Of a stretch of 64,000 nucleotides of DNA, positions 31,216 through 40,256 are shown piece after piece (positions within the stretch are counted from its first letter, which is position 1; each line of letters opens with the position of its first letter). Both the position numbers and the translations under genes were made by a program. Origin of the DNA: Prochlorococcus sp. AG-409-K04 (GTDB lineage Bacteria > Cyanobacteriota > Cyanobacteriia > PCC-6307 > Cyanobiaceae); the NCBI GenBank assembly GCA_003215555.1, contig QCKE01000005.1, positions 1-64,000 on the forward strand, read 5' to 3'. Below the pieces are notes generated by a model that was not told the origin of the DNA, made no database searches, and saw only the letters and a program-made list of their open reading frames with translations.

Positions 31216-31971
31216 ATGTCTGAATTAAGAAGGATATTAATTTCAAGTAGTCGATTAAAAAAATCTGAAGTTAATAATAATATTGTTGAATTGAATAAAG
31301 CTGAAAATCATTATTTAGCTAGGGTCCTTCGACTTAGAGATAGAGGTGAACTATGTGTTGTAGATGGTATAGGTCATAGTTGGAAGGCTGAATATATTCC
31401 CCCTGCAAAACTCTTTCTCAGTTCAAATTACAAGAAACCATTTTACTCAGATAAGCCACCTCACCCAAAAATTTGTTTGGCAGTTGTTGTTCCAAAGTAT
31501 GGTTTTGATGAGGTCATAAGAATGTCTTGTGAAATTGGTGTTGATATTTTGCAGCCAATTTATTCAGAGAGAAGTGTCGTCACTAAAGTTAGTAATGAAC
31601 GTATTAATAGATGGGAATCGATAATTAACGAAGCTGTCGAGCAATCAGAACGCATGTGGAAACCAGAATTAAGACAATTACTTACTTTTTCTGATTGTTT
31701 AAGTACTCACTTAGATAATGATCTGCTAGGTATTGCTACCACAAGAAAACATAATGCACAATTTCTGTCTGATTTTGTTGCTCACATTAGTCGCATTGAC
31801 TTTCTGTGGGTGTATATTGGTCCTGAGGGTGGATGGACAAAGAATGAAATAGAATTATCGAGGAAAATTGGTTGTGTAAGTATTAATTTAGGAGAGACTA
31901 TTCTTAGAACTTCTACAGCAGCTATAATTGCTACAAACAATATGATGAATTGGAGGCGATCTATTCAATAA
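31216..31971 (+). CDS. rsmE: RsmE, 16S rRNA m3U1498 methyltransferase
   Basis: SPOUT methyltransferase for position 1498 of 16S rRNA. 251 residues. N-terminal PUA-like part with HYLARVLRLRDRGEL, and the trefoil-knot part with EQSERMWKPEL, VYIGPEGGWTKNEIEL and LGETILRTSTAAII. The latter two are strong RsmE signatures. Confidence 0.93.
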   Translation: MSELRRILISSSRLKKSEVNNNIVELNKAENHYLARVLRLRDRGELCVVDGIGHSWKAEYIPPAKLFLSSNYKKPFYSDKPPHPKICLAVVVPKYGFDEVIRMSCEIGVDILQPIYSERSVVTKVSNERINRWESIINEAVEQSERMWKPELRQLLTFSDCLSTHLDNDLLGIATTRKHNAQFLSDFVAHISRIDFLWVYIGPEGGWTKNEIELSRKIGCVSINLGETILRTSTAAIIATNNMMNWRRSIQ

Positions 31972-32007
31972 GAATTTTATTTTCTCTCTTTAATTTAGGT
32001 TATTGAT

Positions 32008-32748
32008 GTGTTTTCATTAGTTTTTCAAAATGCTTGGTTTGCAGCATTTCTACTAAATCTATTTCTTATCTCTATTGCACAGAGATATCCATTGCTTACA
32101 AAATCAGGATGGATCAATGCAGGAATATTAGGCACTATTCTCTTTGCTTGTTTAGGTTGGAAAGGTTGGTTATCTGTAGTGATTTATTTATTTCTTGGAT
32201 TCCTTGTTACAAAAATTGGCTTTTCTTATAAAAAATCAAAAGGTGTTTCTGAAGGAAGAGATGGTAGGCGTGGTCCTGAAAATGTCTGGGGTTCTGCGGC
32301 GACTGGTGCTATATTGGCAATTTTATTAGAGATACTTCATGGACATGGACAATATCTTATCTTTATAGGCTTTGCTTCGAGTTTTTCTGCAAAATTGGCT
32401 GATACTTTTGGGAGTGAAATAGGGAAGAGATGGGGTAAAAAAACTTATTTGATCACTACATTTAAACCCGTATCAGTAGGCACTGATGGTGCGATAAGTA
32501 CTATTGGCACGTTTGCAAGTTTAGTTGGTAGCTTCTTGATGACTTGTGTAATGTATTCTCTTTCATTCTTGCCATCTTTAAAAGCTTTCCTGATTGTTTT
32601 TATTTGTGGTTTTATTGCTACTTTGATGGAGAGCCTGTTTGGAGCATTGATACAACATAAAATTAAATGGCTAACAAATGAAGTTGTAAATTTCATTCAA
32701 ACAAGCTTTGCAAGTATACTTTCTGTATGCTTGGCTTTACTTCTTTAA
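32008..32748 (+). CDS. DUF92 membrane protein, possible phytyl-phosphate kinase (VTE6-like)
   Basis: 246 residues from GTG 32008, with six or seven hydrophobic segments. The conserved cytidylyltransferase-like blocks are RRGPENVWGSAATGAILA, ASSFSAKLADTFGSEIGKRWG and TYLITTFKPVSVGTDGAIS. This is the DUF92/TIGR00297 family; plant VTE6, a phytyl-phosphate kinase for tocopherol and phylloquinone recycling, belongs to it, as does its cyanobacterial homolog. A role in recycling phytol from chlorophyll is inferred. Confidence 0.75.
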   Translation: MFSLVFQNAWFAAFLLNLFLISIAQRYPLLTKSGWINAGILGTILFACLGWKGWLSVVIYLFLGFLVTKIGFSYKKSKGVSEGRDGRRGPENVWGSAATGAILAILLEILHGHGQYLIFIGFASSFSAKLADTFGSEIGKRWGKKTYLITTFKPVSVGTDGAISTIGTFASLVGSFLMTCVMYSLSFLPSLKAFLIVFICGFIATLMESLFGALIQHKIKWLTNEVVNFIQTSFASILSVCLALLL

Positions 32749-32778
32749 TATTATTAGATGATTTCTAATTTGATTTAG

Positions 32779-33426
32779 TCATGATTGCGCCCAATAATTT
32801 AGAGATTGCCAGTTCAATAATTTATTGTAAATCCATATGTGTCCATTTTTGTTTAGGTGAATTCCGTCAGGACTTATCCATTGATCCCAATTATTCTCAC
32901 TTTTCATTTCTTTGAAAATTGGTAGGAATGGTATATCAAGGTCAAGACAACATTCTTCAATGAGTCTTTCATATGTAAAACAACTTTTATTTGAGTACCA
33001 TAAACATTTTGCAAATGGCATTTTGTGTTCATTAATTGGTGAAAGTCCCATTACTAATACATATGTTTCTTTTTTTATTTGTTTTAGAAGTGCTTCTAGA
33101 CCGTACTTGAAACCTTCAGTAGAGAGTTGAGGTCGTCCATCTTCTCTTCCTATTCTTGCAGTATCATTAATTCCGACACACAAAAGTAGTCCGCTTGGAA
33201 CATTTCTCCTAAATTCACCTCGACATTGCCATTCTTTATGCCATCGCTTCGTAAGTCTTTCAAGTCCATCACCTCTAATTCCTAATGGATAGATGATAGG
33301 CATATCAATATCCTTCATCCATTTGCGCTGTAACCTACTACACCAACCACCACCATCACTGTCACCCCATCCATACACTGAACTGTCACCCATAACGATT
33401 AACTGTTTTGGTTGTTTATCAATCAT
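32779..33426 (-). CDS. SGNH/GDSL-type esterase
   Basis: 215 residues without a signal peptide. Block I is VMGDSSVYGWGDSDGGGW with the catalytic Ser, block III CVGINDTARIG, and block V SPDGIHLNKNGH with the Asp-His pair. It begins 2 bases beyond the stop of the permease gene, last in the aminotransferase-phnD-phnC-phnE run. The transport context suggests an ester substrate related to what is imported, but this is only inference. Confidence 0.82.
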   Translation of the reverse strand: MIDKQPKQLIVMGDSSVYGWGDSDGGGWCSRLQRKWMKDIDMPIIYPLGIRGDGLERLTKRWHKEWQCRGEFRRNVPSGLLLCVGINDTARIGREDGRPQLSTEGFKYGLEALLKQIKKETYVLVMGLSPINEHKMPFAKCLWYSNKSCFTYERLIEECCLDLDIPFLPIFKEMKSENNWDQWISPDGIHLNKNGHIWIYNKLLNWQSLNYWAQS

Positions 33427-33428
33427 GT

Positions 33429-34979
33429 TTATTTATCTTTATTAGTGTGCTGAATTTGCTTTTGCAATATCTCCCCAATGTATTCTCCCATTAGTGTAAT
33501 TGTAATAAAAGCCAAAGTGATTAGAAAAACTTCTTCCCAGGCAAAAGAGCTTAAGGATTCTTGCAATTGCCATCCTAAACCTACACCTCCTACTACTCCA
33601 ACAACAACCGTTTCCCTTAAGATAATATCTGCCCTATATATTGAATATATAAGGTAAGTATTGCTTTGAGGTGCAAATTTCCCATATAGCCATGAGATTT
33701 TGGGATTGGAACCATTTGCTTTAAGAACATTGTAAAGCTTATTATTTTGTTTCCCAATACTTTCTTTTAAAAGACGTCCTAATACACCTATATTTTGTAT
33801 TCCTAAGGCCAAGGCTGCTACATATAAACTTGGTTTTGAGAACAATAATATCAAGAGAGATGTTAGTGGTGGTGGGAATAATCTACATAATGTCCATATT
33901 ACACTTAAAAATATTTCAACTATTTTGTTGTGGGAAATCAACAGCAATAATGGTGGAATACCTGTAGCTAATAGCGATGCTATTATTGTTATCAATAATG
34001 TATCTGAAAAAAGTTTTATCCATGATAGATTTTTCAGTGCTAACAAAATATTTACTATACTTGGTATCTGAACTAAATGAATGGTTTCCGGAAAAGAAAA
34101 ATCTATACCTATATATTTTAGCCAAACAAGACTAAGACCACATGTACATAAAAGAAGCAGGATTATTCCTATAGAAAATTGTCCTGTTTTATTTTTAATT
34201 AAACTAGGTTGTTGTAATATATGGACTATTTGCTCTAGAATAAATATAACTATGAAAAGGAGCCATATAGAAGTCCACATTTCGTTAAAATTTAGTGATG
34301 ATGTGGCCAGTTGAAGCTCAGTTCCTATTCCTCCTAATCCAAATACCCCTAAAAGTGTCGCACCTCTTATGGCACACTCTAATCTATAAAAGCCATATGA
34401 ACTAATCAAAGGCATTATTTTTGGTATCAGAAAAGTTATCAATACTTGTATGTTCTTGGCTCCTGTTTTTTGTATTGCAATTATTTTGCTTAAATCTATT
34501 GAATCTATTTGTTCTGAAAATATTCTTGCTAAGAGAGAAGAATATGGAATGATTATTGATAAAATTGCTATCCAGGGAGCTAATCCAAATATTTGCAGGA
34601 AAATTATTCCCCAAATTAATTCGTGAATTGATCTTAATAGAGCAAGAGTTCGCCTTATAAAAACTGCAATTAATTTTGGTATTCCTAATAATTTATATAT
34701 GTTATATGAGCTAGCAAGGCTTAAAAAGAAACCTAAAAATATACTAATTGACCAGGAAAATAAGGCTACAGCAATAGTAATTTGTATTTGATTTAAACTA
34801 TTGCTAATAACATTGTAGTCTGTAGATGGTTGTATGCTTGCTGCTATGAAATTATAAATAATGGAGAGTCCATCTAAATGAATATCTTTAACTATATTTA
34901 TGGACACTGGTATTAATACTAAACTAGGTAAAAGACACAATATTGGCTGTGAGAATTTTATATTCTTAATGCTAAACAT
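33429..34979 (-). CDS. phnE: PhnE-type phosphonate/phosphite ABC permease, two units fused
   Basis: 516 residues, about twice the usual PhnE. Two homologous halves, each with an ABC permease EAA-like loop: the first has IIAIQKTGAKNIQVLITFLIP and RGATLLGVFGLGGIGTEL, the second VLKANGSNPKISWLYGKFAP and ILRETVVVGVVGGVGLGWQL. About 12 hydrophobic segments in all. So one chain can supply both membrane halves of the importer. It overlaps phnC by 8 bases. Confidence 0.87.
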   Translation of the reverse strand: MFSIKNIKFSQPILCLLPSLVLIPVSINIVKDIHLDGLSIIYNFIAASIQPSTDYNVISNSLNQIQITIAVALFSWSISIFLGFFLSLASSYNIYKLLGIPKLIAVFIRRTLALLRSIHELIWGIIFLQIFGLAPWIAILSIIIPYSSLLARIFSEQIDSIDLSKIIAIQKTGAKNIQVLITFLIPKIMPLISSYGFYRLECAIRGATLLGVFGLGGIGTELQLATSSLNFNEMWTSIWLLFIVIFILEQIVHILQQPSLIKNKTGQFSIGIILLLLCTCGLSLVWLKYIGIDFSFPETIHLVQIPSIVNILLALKNLSWIKLFSDTLLITIIASLLATGIPPLLLLISHNKIVEIFLSVIWTLCRLFPPPLTSLLILLFSKPSLYVAALALGIQNIGVLGRLLKESIGKQNNKLYNVLKANGSNPKISWLYGKFAPQSNTYLIYSIYRADIILRETVVVGVVGGVGLGWQLQESLSSFAWEEVFLITLAFITITLMGEYIGEILQKQIQHTNKDK

Positions 34980-35709
34980 ACAATTTATTTATAAGATTAA
35001 AATCAATGTCATCAGCACTTTTATCAAATATTTTTATTCCATCTTTTATCCCTATAACTCTACTAAAATATTTTATATATTTGGGTTGGTGAAGGGATAT
35101 TATACAGGTAGAGGGAATATAATTAAAATCTATTTCATGGAGTTGCAGTAATTTTTTAAGTAGTCTTTTTGATTGCTTTGGATCTAAACAAGATAGAGGT
35201 TCATCTGCTAACAGCAAGGTTGATTTTTGCCTAAGAAGTCTAGCAATTGAAACTCTAGCTTTCTGTCCAAAAGATAATTTATTTACGTTTTTGTTTAAAA
35301 GACTTTTAGGTAATTCAACAACTTTAAGGCACTCTTCACACTTCTTTCTCTCTATAGAAGCTATTAGATTTGCAATAGCCCAAACAAAACCATGTCGTCC
35401 AAGAGCTCCAGTGTTAATATTTTGACCAACAGTTAATTCGTCAATTAATCTTAAATCTTGCCAAAAAGTTCCTATTTGTGTTCTTTGTTTTTGAATTAAC
35501 TTATTTATATTTGTTCCTTTATACAGTACTGTTCCATGATTTGGAATCAAGCTTCCGTTGGCTATTTTGAGAAGAGTTGTTTTTCCAGAACCACTTTTGC
35601 CTAATAAGGCAATTTTTTCACCATATTTAATTGTTATATTTATATCTTTAAGTCTTTCTACTTCATTATCCTTGAGATATATATTTGTTAGTTCTAATAT
35701 GGCCGTCAT
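34972..35709 (-). CDS. phnC: PhnC-type phosphonate/phosphite ABC ATPase
   Basis: 245 residues. Walker A LLGKSGSGKTTLLKIANG, a Q-loop GTFWQDLRLIDELTVGQN, signature NKLSFGQKARVSIARLL and Walker B TLLLADEPLSCLDP. The signature begins LSFGQ rather than LSGGQ, a mild variant. It overlaps phnD by 4 bases and phnE by 8, so the three are translated together. The PhnC assignment comes mostly from the operon. Confidence 0.85.
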   Translation of the reverse strand: MTAILELTNIYLKDNEVERLKDINITIKYGEKIALLGKSGSGKTTLLKIANGSLIPNHGTVLYKGTNINKLIQKQRTQIGTFWQDLRLIDELTVGQNINTGALGRHGFVWAIANLIASIERKKCEECLKVVELPKSLLNKNVNKLSFGQKARVSIARLLRQKSTLLLADEPLSCLDPKQSKRLLKKLLQLHEIDFNYIPSTCIISLHQPKYIKYFSRVIGIKDGIKIFDKSADDIDFNLINKLYV

Positions 35710-36605
35710 CTAATTTTTCCAAGTTTTCTGCCAATAAATTCTATATCTTCATATTGGTAGGCATGCGCTTTGACAAAACTTTTAGCACTAAAAAGTTCTA
35801 ATATTTTCTTTTGCCTAGGATTGGTTTTTTTTAAACCTATAATTGATTTTTGCAATCTATTTGTAAAACCTTTTCCGAATTTCTGGTCCAGGCTTGGTTG
35901 TGCGAGCCAGTGATAATCAGAGTAAGCCGGAGTTCTCCAAATCACAAATATATCTTTCTTATTTGCTCTCCCTGAATTGATACTATCTATCCAGACTTGT
36001 TCATTAAGAACTCCTGCTTCATATGAACCACTCTGAACTAGGGCAATAGTTGCGTCGTGACTACCACTAAATCCTGGCCGAGATCCTTTGAAATCAGTTA
36101 ATTTAACATTTGCTTTATTCAGAAAATATTGAGGCATTAATCTTCCAGATGTAGAGCTTTCAGAGCCAAAGGTAAACCTCTTTCCTTTTAGTACTTTTAA
36201 GTCTTTTATATCTCGTATTGGTTTGATTTTTGCTTTTGTATTGGCAATAAATACACTATGAAATGCCCTATCTATATCTCGTTGAGCTAATACAATAGCT
36301 CCTGGTTTTTGTAACCGAGCTTGAACTCCAGTCAACCCCCCAAACCAGACCAAATCAAGACTACCTGTACGAAAGGCACTAACGGCAGCTTGATAATTTA
36401 TAACTGGTTTGTATTCCACATCAATATTCAAACTCTCACTTAATTCATCTGATAAAATTGTATATAATCTATTAAGCTTTTCAGGATATTGATCAGGAAT
36501 GGCGCTAATAATAAAAACTTCTTTTGAGTTCGATTTTTCGTATATTGGTAGAAGAATGACGCATATGATAAAGAAAAGAAAATTCTTTAATTTTAGCATT
36601 TGCAT
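35706..36605 (-). CDS. phnD: PhnD-type phosphonate/phosphite binding protein
   Basis: Periplasmic binding protein, 299 residues with an N-terminal signal segment (FLFFIICVILLPIYEKSNS). PhnD landmarks: SAIPDQYPEKLNRLY, VWFGGLTGVQAR and the anion-binding FGSESSTSGRLMPQYFL. Homologs in Prochlorococcus bind phosphite or phosphonates; which one here cannot be read from the sequence. First of the transporter genes, 33 bases after the aminotransferase gene. Confidence 0.87.
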   Translation of the reverse strand: MQMLKLKNFLFFIICVILLPIYEKSNSKEVFIISAIPDQYPEKLNRLYTILSDELSESLNIDVEYKPVINYQAAVSAFRTGSLDLVWFGGLTGVQARLQKPGAIVLAQRDIDRAFHSVFIANTKAKIKPIRDIKDLKVLKGKRFTFGSESSTSGRLMPQYFLNKANVKLTDFKGSRPGFSGSHDATIALVQSGSYEAGVLNEQVWIDSINSGRANKKDIFVIWRTPAYSDYHWLAQPSLDQKFGKGFTNRLQKSIIGLKKTNPRQKKILELFSAKSFVKAHAYQYEDIEFIGRKLGKIR

Positions 36606-36638
36606 GAAAAATATCTCAATTAATTATATGATATAAAG

Positions 36639-37817
36639 TTATAGATTTTGAATTAAATTGGTTAGTCTTTGTATTCCTTCATTTATTATTTCTTCTGAGA
36701 CAGAACAGGATATTCTAATACATCTATCGTTACCAAAAGCAATTCCTGGTATTATCGCTAAACCTTCTCTTTCTAATGCCATTTTGCAGAATTCTAATGA
36801 ATCAGGAAGATCCTTATTTAAAGATGGAAATGCATAGAATGCTCCATGTTGTGATTCTAATTGCAAGTTTTTTATATCCTTTATAGCTACGGTTAATTTG
36901 TTCCTTCTTTCATTATAACTATTTATCATAAAATCTATTCCTTTTGGTGAATTTTTTATAGCTGCAATAGCACCTTTTTGTGCAAAAGTACATACATTAC
37001 TTGTACTTTGACTTTGTAAAGCTATTGCTTTCTTTATAATTTCTACATTACCTTGTAAGTAACCAACACGCCAGCCTGTCATTGCCCAGGCTTTTGCAAA
37101 TCCATTCACTATAAATACTCTATCAATTAAATCTGGTGCTATTCCAGATAAGCTGTAATGTTTTTCATTTGGTGATATCAGGAACTCGTATATTTCATCA
37201 CTTAAGACATATATATGTTTATGTCTTCTTAGAACTTCTGCTATTTTATTTAGTTCTTCTAGATTCATTATTCTACCGCTTGGATTACATGGAGAATTTA
37301 GAATTATTAGTTTTGTTTTGTTTGTTATATTTTGTTCTAATTTATTAATGTCTAGCTCAAACCCAGTTTCTGGATAAGAATCAACAAAGATAGGAATTGC
37401 ATTTGCAAATCTAGTTATCGCTGGATAAGAAACCCAATAAGGACAAGGTATTAAGACTTCATCACCTGGATTCAAAAGTACTTGAATTAGGTTGAAAATT
37501 GCTTGCTTACCTCCATTTGTTATTTGAACATTTTCAGAAGTTGTTAAAATATTATTAACTGTTTTAAGTTTATAGGCTATTGCTTCCCTTAATTCAGGAT
37601 CCCCTCCAGCAGGACCATATTTCGTTTGCCCTTCTTTAATTGCTCGAATTGCTGCATCTTTAATAAAATCAGGAGTATCAAAATCGGGTTCTCCAGCGCT
37701 TAGGCTACATATGTCTTTTCCTTGATTTTTTAGTGATTGGGCTAATGCACTTATTTCTAAGGTCAATGATGGCTTCAATTCAAGCGCTCTTTGAGAAATA
37801 GAATCAGTGTTATTCAT
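36639..37817 (-). CDS. Class I aminotransferase (aspartate/prephenate type)
   Basis: 392 residues. Landmarks of the class I fold: SLSAGEPDFDTPDFIKDAA, GQTKYGPAGGDPELREAIA, ITNGGKQAIFNLIQVLL, ILNSPCNPSGRIMN, and the PLP lysine in IVNGFAKAWAMTGWRVGYLQG. This is the Ib subgroup that contains bacterial aspartate and bifunctional aspartate/prephenate aminotransferases. It heads the run that continues with phnD-phnC-phnE. Confidence 0.88.
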   Translation of the reverse strand: MNNTDSISQRALELKPSLTLEISALAQSLKNQGKDICSLSAGEPDFDTPDFIKDAAIRAIKEGQTKYGPAGGDPELREAIAYKLKTVNNILTTSENVQITNGGKQAIFNLIQVLLNPGDEVLIPCPYWVSYPAITRFANAIPIFVDSYPETGFELDINKLEQNITNKTKLIILNSPCNPSGRIMNLEELNKIAEVLRRHKHIYVLSDEIYEFLISPNEKHYSLSGIAPDLIDRVFIVNGFAKAWAMTGWRVGYLQGNVEIIKKAIALQSQSTSNVCTFAQKGAIAAIKNSPKGIDFMINSYNERRNKLTVAIKDIKNLQLESQHGAFYAFPSLNKDLPDSLEFCKMALEREGLAIIPGIAFGNDRCIRISCSVSEEIINEGIQRLTNLIQNL

Positions 37818-37912
37818 TCTTAGACTATCTATTTTTTTGATTCATTCTTAAGCATCACATTCTTCCTGTGTGAGTCTTTTTTATAACCTATACAAATTAT
37901 ACAAAAAGTCTT

Positions 37913-38317
37913 ATGAATTTTTCTAAAACAAGTTTTTTATTTTCCTCTTCAAATCCTTATCAACTATCGAAATTTTATTCTGTACTTAAGGGTGTCAATG
38001 CTTCTGAAGGCATTTCAAGTAATGATTTTTCAATTGAGAGTGATGATTCTTGCAACATAAAATTTTTCAAGCCAACAAGTGATTTAAATAATGGACGCTT
38101 ACCCCCCCCTGTTTTGTCACTCTGTTTTGAGAAAGAACCTAGCCTAAATCCTTTGAAATCTATCAAAGGTTGGATTGAAGAAGTCATTTTGGTTGGTGGA
38201 AGATTAATAGATGGACCAAGACTTGAATATTTTGGAGCTGAAGCATGGATGTCAGACCAAGAAGAGAATAAGTTTTTGCTTTATGTCCCCCTTCTGGTTT
38301 CTCGAGAAATAAAATAA
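37913..38317 (+). CDS. VOC (glyoxalase)-fold-like protein
   Basis: 134 residues, soluble. FLFSSSNPYQLSKFYSVLKG resembles the first beta-alpha unit of the vicinal oxygen chelate fold, and GAEAWMSDQEENKFLLYVP resembles the end of such a domain (acidic, then Glu-Asn). The usual metal ligands are not obvious, so activity is open. It precedes the uracil-DNA glycosylase by 16 bases on the same strand. Confidence 0.55.
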   Translation: MNFSKTSFLFSSSNPYQLSKFYSVLKGVNASEGISSNDFSIESDDSCNIKFFKPTSDLNNGRLPPPVLSLCFEKEPSLNPLKSIKGWIEEVILVGGRLIDGPRLEYFGAEAWMSDQEENKFLLYVPLLVSREIK

Positions 38318-38333
38318 TAAAAAAATTATTTGT

Positions 38334-38942
38334 ATGACTTCTGCTGAAGATCATCAATCTTGTTTATGCAAGTCTTGTGGTTCCAAAATGTCTACAAGCC
38401 CACTTGTTATAAGTAGAGGCAGTTCGATTGCTCAAGTAATGCTTATTGGTGAAGCTCCTGGAGCAATGGAAGAGAAAATGACTATTCCATTTGTTGGTCG
38501 TTCTGGTAAGTTGTTAAATATGCTTCTTGAATTAGCTGGCTTTGATTATGATAAAGATGTGTACATAACTAACTTGGTAAAAACACGACCACCTAAAAAT
38601 AGGACTCCAACTAGTCGAGAAATATCCTTACATTTACCATGGCTATATCAACAAATAAAAGTTGTAAAACCTTTGATCATTGTTCTTATTGGTTCATCAG
38701 CTTTAAAAGCTTTGCTTGGAATTAAATCAAAAATCACACAGGCAAGGGGTACGTGGCACAATTGGAATGGAATTCATGTTATGCCCATTTTTCATCCTTC
38801 ATATCTTTTGAGGAACCCCTCTAAAGTATCGGGAAAACCTTATGATTTAACATGCTTGGATTTCCTTGAGGTTAGAAAGAAACTAAAAGAACTAACTATT
38901 CTTCAAAAAGATTCAAATTTGTCTTTTCCAATTAGTAATTAA
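38334..38942 (+). CDS. Family 4 uracil-DNA glycosylase
   Basis: Removes uracil from DNA. 202 residues. Motif [13 protein letters not shown] with [15 protein letters not shown], the segment [17 protein letters not shown], and motif [14 protein letters not shown] are typical of family 4. Two N-terminal cysteines (residues 12 and 15, CKSC) remain, but the two later cysteines that complete the 4Fe-4S cluster in characterised members are Thr 84 and His 100 here, so the cluster may be lost or altered. It stops 2 bases before ispG. Confidence 0.87.
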   Translation: MTSAEDHQSCLCKSCGSKMSTSPLVISRGSSIAQVMLIGEAPGAMEEKMTIPFVGRSGKLLNMLLELAGFDYDKDVYITNLVKTRPPKNRTPTSREISLHLPWLYQQIKVVKPLIIVLIGSSALKALLGIKSKITQARGTWHNWNGIHVMPIFHPSYLLRNPSKVSGKPYDLTCLDFLEVRKKLKELTILQKDSNLSFPISN

Positions 38943-38944
38943 TT

Positions 38945-40171
38945 ATGTCGATTACAGAAAATACAGCAGATCTAAGTTCTGGACTGTTAAGTCAACGTTA
39001 CAGCACAAGGATTAATCGTAGGAAGACCGTCTCTGTAATGGTTGGTGAAATTGGAATAGGTAGTGAACATCCTGTATGCGTTCAATCAATGATTAATGAA
39101 GATACTTTAGATATAGAAGCCTCCACTGCTGGGATAAGAAGATTACATGAGGTTGGTTGCGAAATTGTCAGATTAACAGTTCCATCTCTTTCTCATGCAA
39201 AAGCAGTTGGTGAAATAAAGAAGCAATTAAAGAGCACTTATAAACCGGTTCCTTTAGTCGCAGACGTTCATCATAATGGAATGAAAATAGCTTTAGAGGT
39301 AGCTAAGCATGTAGATAAAGTCAGAATTAATCCAGGATTATTTGTTTTTTCCCAGCCTGATCCAAATAGAACAGAATTTTCAAAAGAAGAAGTACAAGCC
39401 ATTCAAAGTAAAATAATTCAAAATTTTGAACCTATTGTTAACACGTTAAAACAACAAAATAAGGCTCTAAGGATAGGAGTTAATCATGGCTCACTTGCAG
39501 AAAGAATGCTCTTTCAATATGGAGATACACCTCTTGGAATGGTTGAATCAGCAATGGAATTTATAAGAATATGTGATTCATTAGATTTTCATAATATTGT
39601 TATTTCAATGAAGGCCTCCAGACCTCCAGTAATGCTAGCTGCTTATAGATTGATGGCAGACACAATGGATAAAGCTGGTTACAAATATCCTTTGCATTTG
39701 GGAGTTACTGAGGCAGGAGATGGTGATTATGGGCGTATTAAAAGTACCGTTGGAATAGGAACATTGTTGTCTGAAGGAATTGGAGACACCATAAGAGTCT
39801 CTTTAACTGAAGCACCAGAGAAGGAAATACCGGTGGCATATGCAATTTTGCAAACAGTTGGTTTAAGAAAAACAATGGTTGAATATATAAGTTGTCCAAG
39901 CTGTGGAAGAACTTTATTCAATCTTGAAGAAGTGGTTTCCAAGGTTCGTGATGCTACTAATCATTTAACTGGATTAGATATTGCTGTAATGGGATGCATC
40001 GTTAATGGTCCAGGTGAAATGGCAGATGCTGACTACGGATATGTAGGGAAAGGAAAAGGTACAATAGCTTTGTATAGAGGAAGAGAAGAAATTAGAAAAG
40101 TTCCAGAGGAAGAAGGTGTTAGTGCATTAATCGAATTAATAAAACTTGATGGGAAATGGATTGACCCATAA
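38945..40171 (+). CDS. ispG: IspG (GcpE), HMBPP synthase
   Basis: 4Fe-4S enzyme of the MEP isoprenoid pathway that makes hydroxymethylbutenyl diphosphate. 408 residues. [22 protein letters not shown], and the C-terminal cluster ligands in [15 protein letters not shown] and [17 protein letters not shown]. It is the ferredoxin-dependent plant/cyanobacterial form in length. Follows the glycosylase by 2 bases. Confidence 0.97.
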   Translation: MSITENTADLSSGLLSQRYSTRINRRKTVSVMVGEIGIGSEHPVCVQSMINEDTLDIEASTAGIRRLHEVGCEIVRLTVPSLSHAKAVGEIKKQLKSTYKPVPLVADVHHNGMKIALEVAKHVDKVRINPGLFVFSQPDPNRTEFSKEEVQAIQSKIIQNFEPIVNTLKQQNKALRIGVNHGSLAERMLFQYGDTPLGMVESAMEFIRICDSLDFHNIVISMKASRPPVMLAAYRLMADTMDKAGYKYPLHLGVTEAGDGDYGRIKSTVGIGTLLSEGIGDTIRVSLTEAPEKEIPVAYAILQTVGLRKTMVEYISCPSCGRTLFNLEEVVSKVRDATNHLTGLDIAVMGCIVNGPGEMADADYGYVGKGKGTIALYRGREEIRKVPEEEGVSALIELIKLDGKWIDP

Positions 40172-40256
40172 TCGACAAGATATAAATTTTTAATTTTATA
40201 TGTATTTTCAAATAAATAAATTAATAGAACTCGCTCAACTTACGAATGGAGTAAGG

